64,000 nucleotides of DNA from Bdellovibrio svalbardensis (GTDB lineage: Bacteria; Bdellovibrionota; Bdellovibrionia; Bdellovibrionales; Bdellovibrionaceae): positions 124,001-188,000 of the forward strand of contig NZ_JANRMI010000005.1 in assembly GCF_029531655.1 (NCBI RefSeq), in the 5' to 3' direction. How positions within the stretch are numbered: the first letter of the stretch is position 1; every line of letters begins with the position of its first letter. Under the pieces are notes generated by a model. The model saw only the letters and a list, made by a program, of their open reading frames with translations. It made no database searches and was not told the origin of the DNA. Shown one piece after another: positions 1-8,439 of this stretch. A program made the position numbers and the translations under genes.

Positions 1-1
1 A

Positions 2-604
2 ATTGAAGATCGAACTATGGATGCTGAAGAAAAGCGGGAGCTTCTTGGCAAGATTGAATATACCACGCAAAATCAAACAGAGCTGATCTTGGCGCAAGAA
101 CTTTCTTTGCCATTTGTGACTGAACAGCGGGAGCAAATTCACAGAGATGAGTCGGTCACTCTGTCGATCACCTTCAGCAAAGAACAATTCGCATTACTCC
201 AACAAGTTCAAGATTTGATCTCCCACAATGTTCCTACCAAGAAATGGGCCGAAGTCATGACCTATCTGGCACAACAAGAAACGAAACGTAGAACTTTGGT
301 TAAAAGGTCCACCCGTGCTTCGCAAAAGTCTTCATCCACTTCAAAGACAGAAATCTCTGGCTCAGAACGAAAAGCGATTCGAACCAACTTGCGAAAGTCC
401 ATTTTTGCCAACGGGAATTGTTGTGAATATCAAGATCCTGTCACTAAGAAGATTTGCGGCGGCACTCGCTTTTTGCAAATAGACCACATCCAACCGGTAT
501 GGGCCGGTGGCGACAATAGTTCTGAAAATTTAAGGGTACTGTGTGCTCGTCATAACAGTTTGAAATACGCCAAGGAGTCTGGACAACACCCGCTACGGAG
601 GTAA
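2..604 (+). CDS. HNH endonuclease-type protein, 5' end outside window
   Basis: The C-terminal part (about residues 130-180, counting from the ATG at 17) is an HNH nuclease fold: CCEYQD, then C at 147, IDHIQPVWAGGD with the Asp-His metal/catalytic pair, and NLRVLCARHN with the last Cys and His. Cys pairs before and after suggest a structural zinc. The N-terminal part is a charged helical region without a recognised fold. The frame stays open from the ATG at 17 to base 2 and there is no ribosome site before that ATG, so the gene probably begins outside the window. From general knowledge, Bdellovibrio genomes carry several HNH proteins of this layout with unknown role; the nuclease activity and target are inference. 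Nothing nearby suggests a restriction or phage system. Confidence 0.75.
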   Translation: MEDRTMDAEEKRELLGKIEYTTQNQTELILAQELSLPFVTEQREQIHRDESVTLSITFSKEQFALLQQVQDLISHNVPTKKWAEVMTYLAQQETKRRTLVKRSTRASQKSSSTSKTEISGSERKAIRTNLRKSIFANGNCCEYQDPVTKKICGGTRFLQIDHIQPVWAGGDNSSENLRVLCARHNSLKYAKESGQHPLRR

Positions 605-705
605 TAAGATCCACCAACTACTCGGGAGGACACTGCCCTTCTGAGTAGCTTGGTCTGAAATGGCGACAGTGCCTTGCTAATTTGTAGTTTGACACTCCAG
701 CAGAT

Positions 706-741
706 CAAAAAAACAAAACCCGCTGATTTCAAGTCAGCGGG
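706..741 (-). terminator. Rho-independent terminator of ilvA
   Basis: The arms CCCGCTGA (719-726) and TCAGCGGG (734-741) form an 8-bp stem with a 7-nt loop. Read on the minus strand the stem is followed by a T-rich run (TTTTGTTTTTTTG), as expected for transcription leaving ilvA. On the plus strand only CTCTTT follows, so it is a weaker stop for the HNH gene. Confidence 0.7.
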
Positions 742-761
742 CTCTTTAACGCCTGGCATCG

Positions 762-780
762 CAAAAAGGTACGGCGTACC
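762..780 (-). repeat. Dispersed 19-bp palindromic repeat, copy 1
   Basis: The sequence CAAAAAGGTACGGCGTACC touches the ilvA stop codon and occurs again without change at 25213-25231. On the minus strand it reads as a small hairpin, GGTAC-GCC-GTACC, followed by five T. Diverged relatives lie near 53130 and 58892. Function is unknown. Confidence 0.7.
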
Positions 781-1986
781 CTAAATGATTTTTGCGCCGG
801 TTGCCTCGAGGGCGCGTTTGATTCTTTCGACGTGTTCGATGCTGGTCGTCTCAAGGGTGAAGTCAATGCGTGTTTCACGCAGAGACAAACCTTGTGAGAC
901 ACGGTCATGGCGCACTTCCAAGACGTTGGCTTTTTCAGTAGCGATAGCTGAAGTCAAACGACTGAGATTTCCTGGAAGGTCATCGACGATCACAGACAGT
1001 TCGCACAGGCGACCACGCAGGATCTGACCGCGATCGATAATTTTGCTGACGATGTTCAAATCAATGTTGCCACCGCTGATGATCACGCAGCATTTTTTTC
1101 CCAGATTCAAACCACGGTGCATGGCTGCTGCCATTGCGGCAGCTCCAGAACCTTCGGCGACCGTTTTGGTTCTTTCCATCAAAAACACAATGGCCTCTGC
1201 GATCTCGTCATCACTGACCGTCACCACTTCATCGACATATTTTGAAATGAAATTTTCATACATCAACGCGGATGGATTTTTAATTGCGATACCATCGGCA
1301 ATCGTTGCGGCACGTTTCTTTGCTTGATCGACTGTTTGCTTGTTGTAAAGACAAGCCATACCTGGCGAGCGATCACTTTGCACACCGATCACGCGGCACT
1401 TTGGATTGATCGACTTCACCGCCAAGGCCACGCCGCTGATCAAACCCCCACCACCGATTGGCACAATCACGCAATCCAGATCAGGAATTTTCTCCAGAAT
1501 CTCGATGCCGATGGTCCCCTGTCCCGCGATCACAAAAGGATCTTGGTAAGGGTGAACGAAGGTGTAACCAAATTGCTTCTCAAGGCTTTGTGCATGCTCA
1601 TAGGCCTCATCATAGATTTCACCTTTAAGCACCACCTCAGCCCCATAAGAGCGTGTCGCGCTGGCTTTACTGATCGAACAGTTTACCGGCATCACGATGG
1701 TCGCCTTTACTCCGGCAAGAGTCGCAGACAAGGCCACGCCCTGTGCGTGATTGCCAGCAGAGCTTGCCACCACACCGCGCGATTTTTCTTCCGCCGTTAG
1801 ATTTGAAATTTTATTGAAGGCGCCCCGGAATTTAAAGCTTCCAGTGCGCTGAGTGTTTTCGTACTTAAAGTAGACTTCGCTTCCCAGAAGTTTGCTCGCG
1901 CTGATTGAGTGGCTCAACTCAGTGGTGTTGATAATGTCTTTAATCGTCTCGCGAGCTTTTTTGATATCTTCTAAGGAAACTTTCAT
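781..1986 (-). CDS. ilvA: Threonine dehydratase (threonine ammonia-lyase), single ACT domain
   Basis: A PLP enzyme that deaminates L-threonine to 2-oxobutanoate, the first step to isoleucine or of threonine breakdown. The 401-residue protein has the PLP lysine in GSFKFRGAF (Lys52), the phosphate-binding GGGGLISG loop (about 178-185) and SGGNID (304-309). The last 70 residues (about 328-401) form one ACT domain. This matches the short one-ACT class rather than the 500-residue biosynthetic form with two regulatory domains. A GTG at 2022 would add 12 residues, but the ATG at 1986 has GGGAG upstream and leaves the upstream gene intact. The small zinc-ribbon gene ends 5 bp upstream, so the two are probably co-transcribed. 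Confidence 0.92.
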   Translation of the reverse strand: MKVSLEDIKKARETIKDIINTTELSHSISASKLLGSEVYFKYENTQRTGSFKFRGAFNKISNLTAEEKSRGVVASSAGNHAQGVALSATLAGVKATIVMPVNCSISKASATRSYGAEVVLKGEIYDEAYEHAQSLEKQFGYTFVHPYQDPFVIAGQGTIGIEILEKIPDLDCVIVPIGGGGLISGVALAVKSINPKCRVIGVQSDRSPGMACLYNKQTVDQAKKRAATIADGIAIKNPSALMYENFISKYVDEVVTVSDDEIAEAIVFLMERTKTVAEGSGAAAMAAAMHRGLNLGKKCCVIISGGNIDLNIVSKIIDRGQILRGRLCELSVIVDDLPGNLSRLTSAIATEKANVLEVRHDRVSQGLSLRETRIDFTLETTSIEHVERIKRALEATGAKII

Positions 1987-1991
1987 CGAAG

Positions 1992-2270
1992 TCAGGACTC
2001 CCAATAAACTGTTAATCCCCACACTGGGGGATATTCTTTATGTGGCAGCACAGACTCTGTCTCTCTCTCTGTCGCCTTCACTCCCATATCATCGGAAATT
2101 TTAGCGGAGCAAAAACTCGAGTCTGTAAGGCCCATGGCCCTACTCTCGTCGAAAAAATAAAAGGGCGCAAGATGCTTTCCACAGCATTCGCAAGCGGTCA
2201 CAAGATCGCCCTCCGCAGAGTTGGCGGTCCCGCAAATATGGCATCGTCGGAAGTGTGTTTTTACGTTCAT
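1992..2270 (-). CDS. Small putative zinc-ribbon protein
   Basis: This 92-residue protein starts with CHICG (Cys10, Cys13), followed 13 residues later by CECCG (Cys27-Cys30), a spacing that fits one zinc ribbon. A conserved-looking LAPFYFFDE stretch follows. The second half is polar and ends in a low-complexity ATERETE segment coded by an AG dinucleotide run (about 2058-2070). I cannot name a family. It is followed after 5 bp by ilvA on the same strand and is divergent from the CHAP-like gene. The Cys pattern argues that it is a real gene; a nucleic-acid or protein-binding role is inference. Confidence 0.65.
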   Translation of the reverse strand: MNVKTHFRRCHICGTANSAEGDLVTACECCGKHLAPFYFFDESRAMGLTDSSFCSAKISDDMGVKATERETESVLPHKEYPPVWGLTVYWES

Positions 2271-2492
2271 GATCTTCCTCTCCTATGTTCTTTAAGCGTA
2301 GGCTTCCCCCCTCCCAGGGGCAAGGGGCCGTCTCAATTTAAGTTATTGAATTCACGACACAAATTGATCAATGACTTTTCGCATCACACGCAAACCAAAA
2401 GCCTTCCAAGAGCTTAGGACCAAAGGCGGGATTTTCTCGCCAAGCCTCAGACTTTACTCATAAACACCGAAGAGCCTAAAAGGAGTATCAAT

Positions 2493-3686
2493 TTGAGTTT
2501 ATTGAATCGCCTTCTTCGCATGACTATGGCCTTTTCGCTGATTGCAAGTTCAGCGCTTGCTGATATTCCTCAAGAGTTGCAAACGGTCATTCTGGAAGGA
2601 AATCTTTACGGACGCTCCTCTGTCGACTTCCGCAAAAAAGCCCGGAATGTCACTTCTTTGATTCCGCAGGGAACTCAAGGCACGGTCCTGGAAACTCGCA
2701 AACTCAGCCGCACCGGTTCTTACGGTGTGAAAATCCGCATCACTCAAGTTTCAAAAAATCTTGGCTCAACGACAGCTAAAGAAAATGACGAAGTGTGGGT
2801 TTACTACTCACAAAAAGATCCTTGGTTGAGCTTCCAGGATAAAGCTGGCAGCGATATTCAAGATCCGGAAGAAGCCCTCAGCAGCACAGCTAAGCGCGAT
2901 GGCGTGGGTTTGCCTGCAGAAGGTACGGTGCCGAATCCAACTCTGCCAACGAAAAAAGAAATTAAAGAGCGCGAAGCTCAACGCGAAAGAGAATTGGCCG
3001 AAGCCGAAGCAAAAAGAAGAGCTGAAGCTTTAAAAACAGTCGATCCGAATCTTGCGATGAACAAAGACAAGACTAAAACTGAAGGTGGTTTCACTGAAGT
3101 TTGTACAACTTGTCAGACCGGCACTGTTGCAGACAAGAACGTTAAAGATTTAAGTGCCGTCAGCAAAGAGGCTGAAAAACCAGCCAAATTATCAGACCCG
3201 AATGACCCGTGGGCCGATGATCCTTACATTTCCAAATACAGCCACAGTAAGAAAGTTGAAAAAGCGATTCGAGCTGCGAAAAAATCAGCGTCTCGCTCGA
3301 AAAGACTTTGCTATCGCTATGTCAAGAATGCCCTCCTTGCCGGAGACTTGATTGACTCGTATCCTCCAGGTGGAAAAGCCAAGCAAGGTGTCAGCGATTT
3401 AAAAGCTCAAGGCATGGTCAACCTTTTGGATAATCCAAAATATGCTTCTAGAATCAGAACTCCTGCTGACGCCCCAAAAGGTGCGGTCTTGGTATACAGC
3501 ACCGGCGAATCCAAAGAAGCCGGACATATTGAAATTAAAACTGGAGATGGCAAAAACGCCACCTACGTCAGCGACTATCAATCAGCAAAAAATATTCAAC
3601 AGACGACCAAGGGCATTTACAAAGCTAGAATTGGCAAGCCATACAAAATTATCGGCGTGATGATTCTTCCTCCGGGGAAATTATGA
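2493..3686 (+). CDS. Secreted CHAP/NlpC-like amidase with N-terminal SH3-like region
   Basis: A signal peptide (about residues 1-23, ending SSALA-D) is followed by a region that looks SH3-like (about 30-115), a charged Glu/Lys/Ala linker (155-185), a CTTC pair (204, 207) and a C-terminal domain (about 265-397). In that domain RLCYRYVKN (Cys273) and AGHIEI (His345) sit as the Cys/His pair of CHAP or NlpC/P60 peptidoglycan hydrolases. The likely substrate is a murein peptide bond, in the own or prey wall; this is inference. The start is TTG at 2493 with AGGAG 12 bp upstream. Its stop overlaps the next start (ATGA), so the two products are translationally coupled. Confidence 0.72.
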   Translation: MSLLNRLLRMTMAFSLIASSALADIPQELQTVILEGNLYGRSSVDFRKKARNVTSLIPQGTQGTVLETRKLSRTGSYGVKIRITQVSKNLGSTTAKENDEVWVYYSQKDPWLSFQDKAGSDIQDPEEALSSTAKRDGVGLPAEGTVPNPTLPTKKEIKEREAQRERELAEAEAKRRAEALKTVDPNLAMNKDKTKTEGGFTEVCTTCQTGTVADKNVKDLSAVSKEAEKPAKLSDPNDPWADDPYISKYSHSKKVEKAIRAAKKSASRSKRLCYRYVKNALLAGDLIDSYPPGGKAKQGVSDLKAQGMVNLLDNPKYASRIRTPADAPKGAVLVYSTGESKEAGHIEIKTGDGKNATYVSDYQSAKNIQQTTKGIYKARIGKPYKIIGVMILPPGKL

Positions 3687-4093
3687 TCAGAAAATTCTTA
3701 TTGATCACAGCTTTATTCTTTGCAACTTCGGCGGGGGCTGCAGAATACAAATCTTCGGAAGAAATTCTTAAGGACCTTGCGGTCTACACTTCCGCTGACA
3801 GCAAAAAAGACGAAGAACACTTGGCAAGCATCGTTGTAAAAATCGATGAGGCTGTTCAGTTTTCTTTGAAAAACAAACCCAGTGAACAACTTCTGCACGA
3901 GATTCTTCGCGTTTCTTATATTACTCTAAAAAATGATCCCACAGCGGCGGTCGCCGATGTTCTTGTTCCTCTTTATAAAAAAGACGAGAAGGCATTTAAA
4001 AAGGCCTTGAAGACTCTTCCGAAGTCAGAAGGAAATGCCCTTTTGAAGGCCATCAAACAAGCCATTCATGAAGAAGATGTTGGTAACGGCTAA
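3683..4093 (+). CDS. Small secreted protein coupled to the CHAP-like hydrolase
   Basis: This 136-residue protein has a clear signal peptide (MIRKFLLITALFFATSAGAA). The mature part is about 115 residues, Lys/Glu-rich and probably all helical, with no cysteine and no motif I recognise. Its ATG overlaps the TGA of the upstream hydrolase gene by 4 bp, which suggests matched expression. In paired hydrolase operons the small partner is often an inhibitor, chaperone or immunity protein. That role is only a hypothesis here. Confidence 0.7.
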   Translation: MIRKFLLITALFFATSAGAAEYKSSEEILKDLAVYTSADSKKDEEHLASIVVKIDEAVQFSLKNKPSEQLLHEILRVSYITLKNDPTAAVADVLVPLYKKDEKAFKKALKTLPKSEGNALLKAIKQAIHEEDVGNG

Positions 4094-4186
4094 CAGATCC
4101 GAAAACCAAGATTCAAAACCGATCCAATGCCTTGATCTTCCCTTTCAGCCAGTGCTAGGATTTCCTAATTAAACAAAGGACGTCCC

Positions 4187-4909
4187 ATGAAAAAGATTTT
4201 CGCAGCCAATTGGAAATTGCATAAAACTCCTGCTGAAACGCGCGCCTTCTTTAAATCATTTAAAGAGGTTTCTGCCAAAGCCACTGGCGAATTGGTCTTC
4301 TTCCCGTCTGCCATTTCTTTGGAAGCGGCTTGCGATACCGTCAAAGGATCCAACATTCATATCGGTGCACAAAATTGTTATGCACAAAACCAAGGGGCCT
4401 TCACTGGCGAAAACTCTGCCCAGGTCGTGAAAGAACTTGGTGGTGATTATATTCTGATTGGTCACAGCGAACGCCGTCAGCTTTTTGGCGAAACCGATGG
4501 CTTGATTGCAGAAAAAGTGGCCATGGTTCAAAATCTGGGACTGACTCCGATGCTTTGTATTGGTGAAACCCTGCAAGAGCGCGAAGCCGCACACACCTTC
4601 CGTGTTCTTGAAACACAACTCCTTCTTGGACTTGCGAAAGCTGATAAATCCAAACCCCTCGTGATCGCTTATGAACCGGTGTGGGCAATTGGTACGGGTA
4701 AAGTAGCGACTCCGGAACAAGTGGCGGAAACTCACACAGACGTTCATGGCATTCTCACAAAACTCGGCTTCACGGCTCCTATTTTGTATGGCGGCAGTGT
4801 GAAGGCCGACAATGCTCCAACCTTGATTGCTCAACCTCATGTGAGTGGCTTCTTGGTGGGCGGCGCCTCCCTGGAAGTAGATTCATTTATCAAGATCGCC
4901 ACTGTTTAA
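4187..4909 (+). CDS. tpiA: Triosephosphate isomerase
   Basis: Interconverts dihydroxyacetone phosphate and glyceraldehyde 3-phosphate in the cytoplasm. The catalytic set is visible: NWK (Asn8, Lys10), IGHSERR (His93) and AYEPVWAIGTG (Glu163 followed by the flexible loop 6). GGSVK and GFLVGGASL near the C-terminus bind phosphate. At 240 residues it is slightly shorter than the usual 250. A short AAAGGACG sequence lies before the ATG. It faces the gap-pgk operon, so three consecutive glycolytic steps are grouped here with a shared terminator. Confidence 0.97.
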   Translation: MKKIFAANWKLHKTPAETRAFFKSFKEVSAKATGELVFFPSAISLEAACDTVKGSNIHIGAQNCYAQNQGAFTGENSAQVVKELGGDYILIGHSERRQLFGETDGLIAEKVAMVQNLGLTPMLCIGETLQEREAAHTFRVLETQLLLGLAKADKSKPLVIAYEPVWAIGTGKVATPEQVAETHTDVHGILTKLGFTAPILYGGSVKADNAPTLIAQPHVSGFLVGGASLEVDSFIKIATV

Positions 4910-4944
4910 TAAGCTAACAACTTAGCAGACCTGATTTCAGGCAT

Positions 4945-4979
4945 AAAAAAGCCCACTCTTATCGAAGTGGGCTTTTTTT
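4945..4979. terminator. Bidirectional terminator between tpiA and pgk
   Basis: Arms AAAAAAGCCCACT (4945-4957) and AGTGGGCTTTTTT pair over an 8-nt loop. Both strands show a GC-rich stem followed by a T run, which suits two convergent genes. Confidence 0.9.
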
Positions 4980-5001
4980 ATTTCAATTATACTCAGAGAA
5001 T

Positions 5002-6225
5002 TTAGCCGCGGATTCTAGTTCTTAGAATCTCAAGACCTGGAAGCTTATCACCTTGAAGGTATTCAAGACTTGCTCCGCCACCTGTAGAGATGTGAGTCAT
5101 TTTGCCAGCCAAGCCTGATGCTTCTGCCGCCGCAGCTGAATCACCACCACCTACGATTTTCGTTGCCTCAGCATTGTCAGCGATCGCTTGAGCAACGCCG
5201 AAAGTACCTTTAGCAAAAGCTGGGTTTTCGAAAACTCCCATAGGACCATTCCAGAAAATAGTTCCCGCAGATTTCAAAGCTGCTGAATAATTTCTGATCG
5301 TTTGAGGTCCAATGTCCAAACCCATTTCATCTTCAGGGATCACTACATCACGAGTCACATGAGCACTCGCGACATCATTGAAAGCTTTCGCTGCCACGTG
5401 ATCCACTGGAAGAAGAATTGTTTTATCACGAGCTTCAATACGCTCGATCATTTCTTTGGCGAATTTAACTTTATCAGCTTCCACCAATGATTTACCCACC
5501 GCAAGGCCTTGGCCCTTCAAGAATGTGTAAGCCATCGCACCACCGATAACAAAACCGTCAACGACGTCCATCAATCTTTCGATAACTGCAATTTTGTCGG
5601 AAACTTTCGCTCCGCCCATCACCGCAATATACGGACGTTTTGGATTCACCAACAAAGAGTCCAACATATTGATTTCTTTTTCGATCAAGAAACCAATACC
5701 TTTTTCCTTCATCACTGAAGGCAAAGCGTGGATCGTTGCGTGTGCGCGGTGAGAAGCGCCGAATGCGTCGTTGATGTAGATCTCTGCATAGTTCGCAATT
5801 TTCTGTGCGAACTCGATAGAGTCTTTCGTCTCCCCTTCTTCAAAACGAACGTTTTCAAGAAGGATCAACTGGTTCTTTTTCAAAGAAGGCAAAAGATGAA
5901 CTGGTGCATCTGAATCCGGCTCTTCAACCAAGATCACTTCTGCATTCAAAAGCTCTTGCAGACGTTTCGCCACAGGCTCCAGAGAAAACTCTTTGTCTTC
6001 TTTAGATTTGGGACGACCCAAGTGCGAAGCCATAACGATCTTCGCGCCCTTTTCCATGCAATACTGAATTGTAGGCAAAGAGGCTGTGATGCGGTTTTCA
6101 TCTGTGATTTTTCCGTTGGCCATTGGCACGTTCAAATCAAGACGAAGGAAAACCACTTTTCCTTCCAGTTCGAAATCACGAACTGTTTTGATACCCTTAA
6201 GACCCAAAGGTGCAATAATTGCCAT
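5002..6225 (-). CDS. pgk: Phosphoglycerate kinase
   Basis: Transfers phosphate from 1,3-bisphosphoglycerate to ADP, giving ATP and 3-phosphoglycerate. Of 407 residues, the N-terminal substrate domain shows FLRLDLNVPM (the family signature RVDxNVP with Leu for Val), SHLGRPK and GASHRAH. The C-terminal nucleotide domain shows GGAKVSDK, NGPMGVFE and GGGDSAAAAEASGL, where most bacterial forms have GGGDTxAA. Ser for Thr is a mild change. It starts 2 bp after the gap stop codon, so gap and pgk form one operon. Confidence 0.97.
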   Translation of the reverse strand: MAIIAPLGLKGIKTVRDFELEGKVVFLRLDLNVPMANGKITDENRITASLPTIQYCMEKGAKIVMASHLGRPKSKEDKEFSLEPVAKRLQELLNAEVILVEEPDSDAPVHLLPSLKKNQLILLENVRFEEGETKDSIEFAQKIANYAEIYINDAFGASHRAHATIHALPSVMKEKGIGFLIEKEINMLDSLLVNPKRPYIAVMGGAKVSDKIAVIERLMDVVDGFVIGGAMAYTFLKGQGLAVGKSLVEADKVKFAKEMIERIEARDKTILLPVDHVAAKAFNDVASAHVTRDVVIPEDEMGLDIGPQTIRNYSAALKSAGTIFWNGPMGVFENPAFAKGTFGVAQAIADNAEATKIVGGGDSAAAAEASGLAGKMTHISTGGGASLEYLQGDKLPGLEILRTRIRG

Positions 6226-6227
6226 TA

Positions 6228-7235
6228 CTACAGACCTTTCTTCGCCATGTACAAAGCTACGTCAACCATGCGGTTTGAGAAGCCTGTCTCATTGTCGTAC
6301 CAAGAAAGAACTTTCACCATGCGTGGGCCCACAACCATTGTTGTTGCAAGGTCTACGATAGATGAGTGCTTGTTGCCGTTGAAATCAACGCTCACAAGTT
6401 CGTTTTTCTCAACTGCCAGGATGCCTTTCAAAGCGCCTTGAGAAGCTGCAATCAAAGCCTCGTTTACTGATTCTTTTGTCACATCTTTTTTAGCTGTGAA
6501 AGTGAAGTCCACCAAGCTCACGTTAGGAGTTGGAACACGCACCGAGATACCGTCAATACGACCTTTCAATTCTGGCAATACAAGTCCTACGTTTTTCGCA
6601 GCCCCTGTTGTTGTTGGAATCATGCTGACTGCAGCGGCACGAGCACGGCGCATATCAGAGTGAGGAGCATCCAAGATTTTTTGGTCGTTCGTGTAAGAGT
6701 GAACTGTCATCATAGTACCGTGTTCGATACCGAATGTGTCGTTCAATACTTTTGCAAGAGGAGCCAAGCAGTTTGTTGTGCAAGAAGCATTAGAAACAAC
6801 ATGGTGCTTAGACGGATCATATGATTCATGGTTGATACCGTAAACCATTGTGATGTCCGCGCCTTTTTCTGCAGGGCCTGAAACCAAAACGCGTTTTGCA
6901 CCCGCGTGGATGTGATGCATGAAATCTTCTTTGTTTTTAAATGCGCCTGTGCACTCAAGAACGATGTCGACTCCCCAGTCACCCCAAGGAACGTCTGCAG
7001 GATTGCGATGTTTAGAAACGTGAACCTTTTTGCCGTTCACAACCAAGTTGTTGCCTTCAGTAGCAACATCAGCGTTGAAAATTCCATGAGCTGAGTCGTA
7101 CTTCAAAAGGTGGGCGTTGCCTTCAAGGCTGTCCAAAGAGTTAATTCCGACGATATCGAATTTCTCGAAACCTTCACGGAAAAGTACGCGACCAATACGA
7201 CCGAAACCGTTAATACCAACACGAAGTTTAGACAT
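6228..7235 (-). CDS. gap: Glyceraldehyde-3-phosphate dehydrogenase
   Basis: Oxidises glyceraldehyde 3-phosphate with NAD and phosphate to 1,3-bisphosphoglycerate, handing the product to Pgk encoded next. The 335-residue protein has the Rossmann start GINGFGRIGR, the catalytic SCTTNCLAP (Cys152) and TVHSYTNDQ (His179), and the C-terminal SWYDNETGFSNRMVD. A longer frame would add 8 residues from 7259, but the ATG at 7235 has AAGGAG at the right distance and matches the family start. gap leads the gap-pgk operon. Confidence 0.97.
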   Translation of the reverse strand: MSKLRVGINGFGRIGRVLFREGFEKFDIVGINSLDSLEGNAHLLKYDSAHGIFNADVATEGNNLVVNGKKVHVSKHRNPADVPWGDWGVDIVLECTGAFKNKEDFMHHIHAGAKRVLVSGPAEKGADITMVYGINHESYDPSKHHVVSNASCTTNCLAPLAKVLNDTFGIEHGTMMTVHSYTNDQKILDAPHSDMRRARAAAVSMIPTTTGAAKNVGLVLPELKGRIDGISVRVPTPNVSLVDFTFTAKKDVTKESVNEALIAASQGALKGILAVEKNELVSVDFNGNKHSSIVDLATTMVVGPRMVKVLSWYDNETGFSNRMVDVALYMAKKGL

Positions 7236-7280
7236 GAGTAAGCTCCTTTTAAAACCCACTCAATATCGGTCTTAGCCATA

Positions 7281-7322
7281 AAAAAAGCCAGTCTAGACAC
7301 TCTGTCCTAGACTGGCTTTTTT
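7281..7322 (-). terminator. Terminator downstream of the glycine-zipper protein gene
   Basis: The 16-nt arms AAAAAAGCCAGTCTAG (7281-7296) and CTAGACTGGCTTTTTT (7307-7322) are perfectly complementary around a 10-nt loop. On the minus strand it ends in a T run, so it stops transcription from the gene at 7352-8323 before gap. Confidence 0.9.
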
Positions 7323-7351
7323 AGCCCTGTATGAGGCTTTTTAGCACTATC

Positions 7352-8323
7352 TTAGTAGCGAGAGACGCTCAAAGAAGGACGTCCTTCGTTTGAAAGCACC
7401 GTGATCAAGATATCTGGGTTGCCGCCCATACCTTCCGCATTGATATCCACAGTCGTAACGCGCTCACGAAGATTCAATCTTTCAGACACGGCCTTATCCC
7501 CAGCATAGAAAGTTGGAGTTTCATCAAACTCACGCACATTCACCTGGCGACCAGTCTCAGTATAGACCGTTGCAGCATGGACTTTAACTCCCGCTGACAA
7601 AGCACGGACTTCCAATTGATCCACAGAAACCGGTCTAGCCAAAGTCACGCGAACCCATTCGCCACCAGAACGGCGGGAAATGCTGGAAACTTGCACTGAA
7701 CCTTCGCGGTTTTGTTGAACCGGAGCTGGAGGAGGAGGCACTGGACGAGTCGGAGCCGGATTGTAAGGAGCTGGGCGAACGTCGTTGCCACCGTAGCCAC
7801 CGCCATTGTCTCTGCCACCCCAACGGATGTTGGTTTCTTGAGTTTCATACCAAGAACCATCACGGCGAGTACACGCGATACCACGAGTGTCTTCCGTGCG
7901 GTCACTCAAATAAATTGTGCTGCGATATTCACGGCAATATTCGCCTGTGTATTGATTGTAACCTTCCCTAGTTGAAGTCACACGACCACGCGCACCTGTG
8001 CGTGAACCATAGCTACGTCCATCCCAGTCACAATTGTTATTCAAACGCCCCTCTAAGGCGCGGCGTTGAGCTTCTGCCACTGCACGACGATCATTTTCGT
8101 CCATGTTGGCGCCGACTTTACTGCCAATCATCGAACCCGCAACAGCGCCAATGATAATCGCTGCAGTATTTCCATTTCCTTTACCAATTTGGGTCCCTGC
8201 GAGACCGCCGATAAGACCACCGATGACTCCACCGATATCTTCTTTATTAACAGCGTGAGCAACACTTGCAGTTTGAGCGATTGTAGTTACAAGCAATGCA
8301 CCAACGATCATTCTTTTTTTCAT
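7352..8323 (-). CDS. Glycine-zipper envelope protein with a C-terminal beta domain shared with the upstream gene
   Basis: The 323-residue protein has a signal peptide (1-24) and a glycine zipper (about 30-72; GGVIGGLIGGLAG and IIIGAVAGSMIGSKVGA) of the 17-kDa surface-antigen type that inserts in or packs against the outer membrane. A central region with CREYRSTIYL and GIACTRRDGSWYE resembles the tail of that family. A Gly/Pro-rich linker (175-205) and a C-terminal domain (about 208-321) follow. That last domain aligns by eye with residues 58-170 of the product of 8440-9909. The start at 8323 has AAGGAG upstream. Role: probable outer-membrane structural protein; the C-terminal domain is unknown to me. 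Confidence 0.8.
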   Translation of the reverse strand: MKKRMIVGALLVTTIAQTASVAHAVNKEDIGGVIGGLIGGLAGTQIGKGNGNTAAIIIGAVAGSMIGSKVGANMDENDRRAVAEAQRRALEGRLNNNCDWDGRSYGSRTGARGRVTSTREGYNQYTGEYCREYRSTIYLSDRTEDTRGIACTRRDGSWYETQETNIRWGGRDNGGGYGGNDVRPAPYNPAPTRPVPPPPAPVQQNREGSVQVSSISRRSGGEWVRVTLARPVSVDQLEVRALSAGVKVHAATVYTETGRQVNVREFDETPTFYAGDKAVSERLNLRERVTTVDINAEGMGGNPDILITVLSNEGRPSLSVSRY

Positions 8324-8439
8324 GTTAGACTCCTTAAGTCTCTGCTCTGGATCACCAAAGCTAAATTTTTGAAAACGAAATCCATTATCCAAACTTTATG
8401 CCAACGAACCTGGTGGCAAAATGCCCTCTGTAAAAAGTG

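Noticed and set aside
2-604. HNH gene as part of a CRISPR-Cas9, restriction or phage system
   Set aside because: No repeats, methylase, RuvC or phage genes are visible; only the HNH fold is seen.
550-759. A 69-residue minus-strand frame over the HNH end
   Set aside because: It runs through the ilvA terminator and the HNH gene end; no coding signs.
1324-1800. A 158-residue open frame on the plus strand
   Set aside because: Antisense to ilvA and His/Arg-rich, as expected for a shadow frame.
4256-4840. A 194-residue open frame on the minus strand
   Set aside because: Antisense to tpiA, which has all catalytic motifs; composition looks like a shadow frame.
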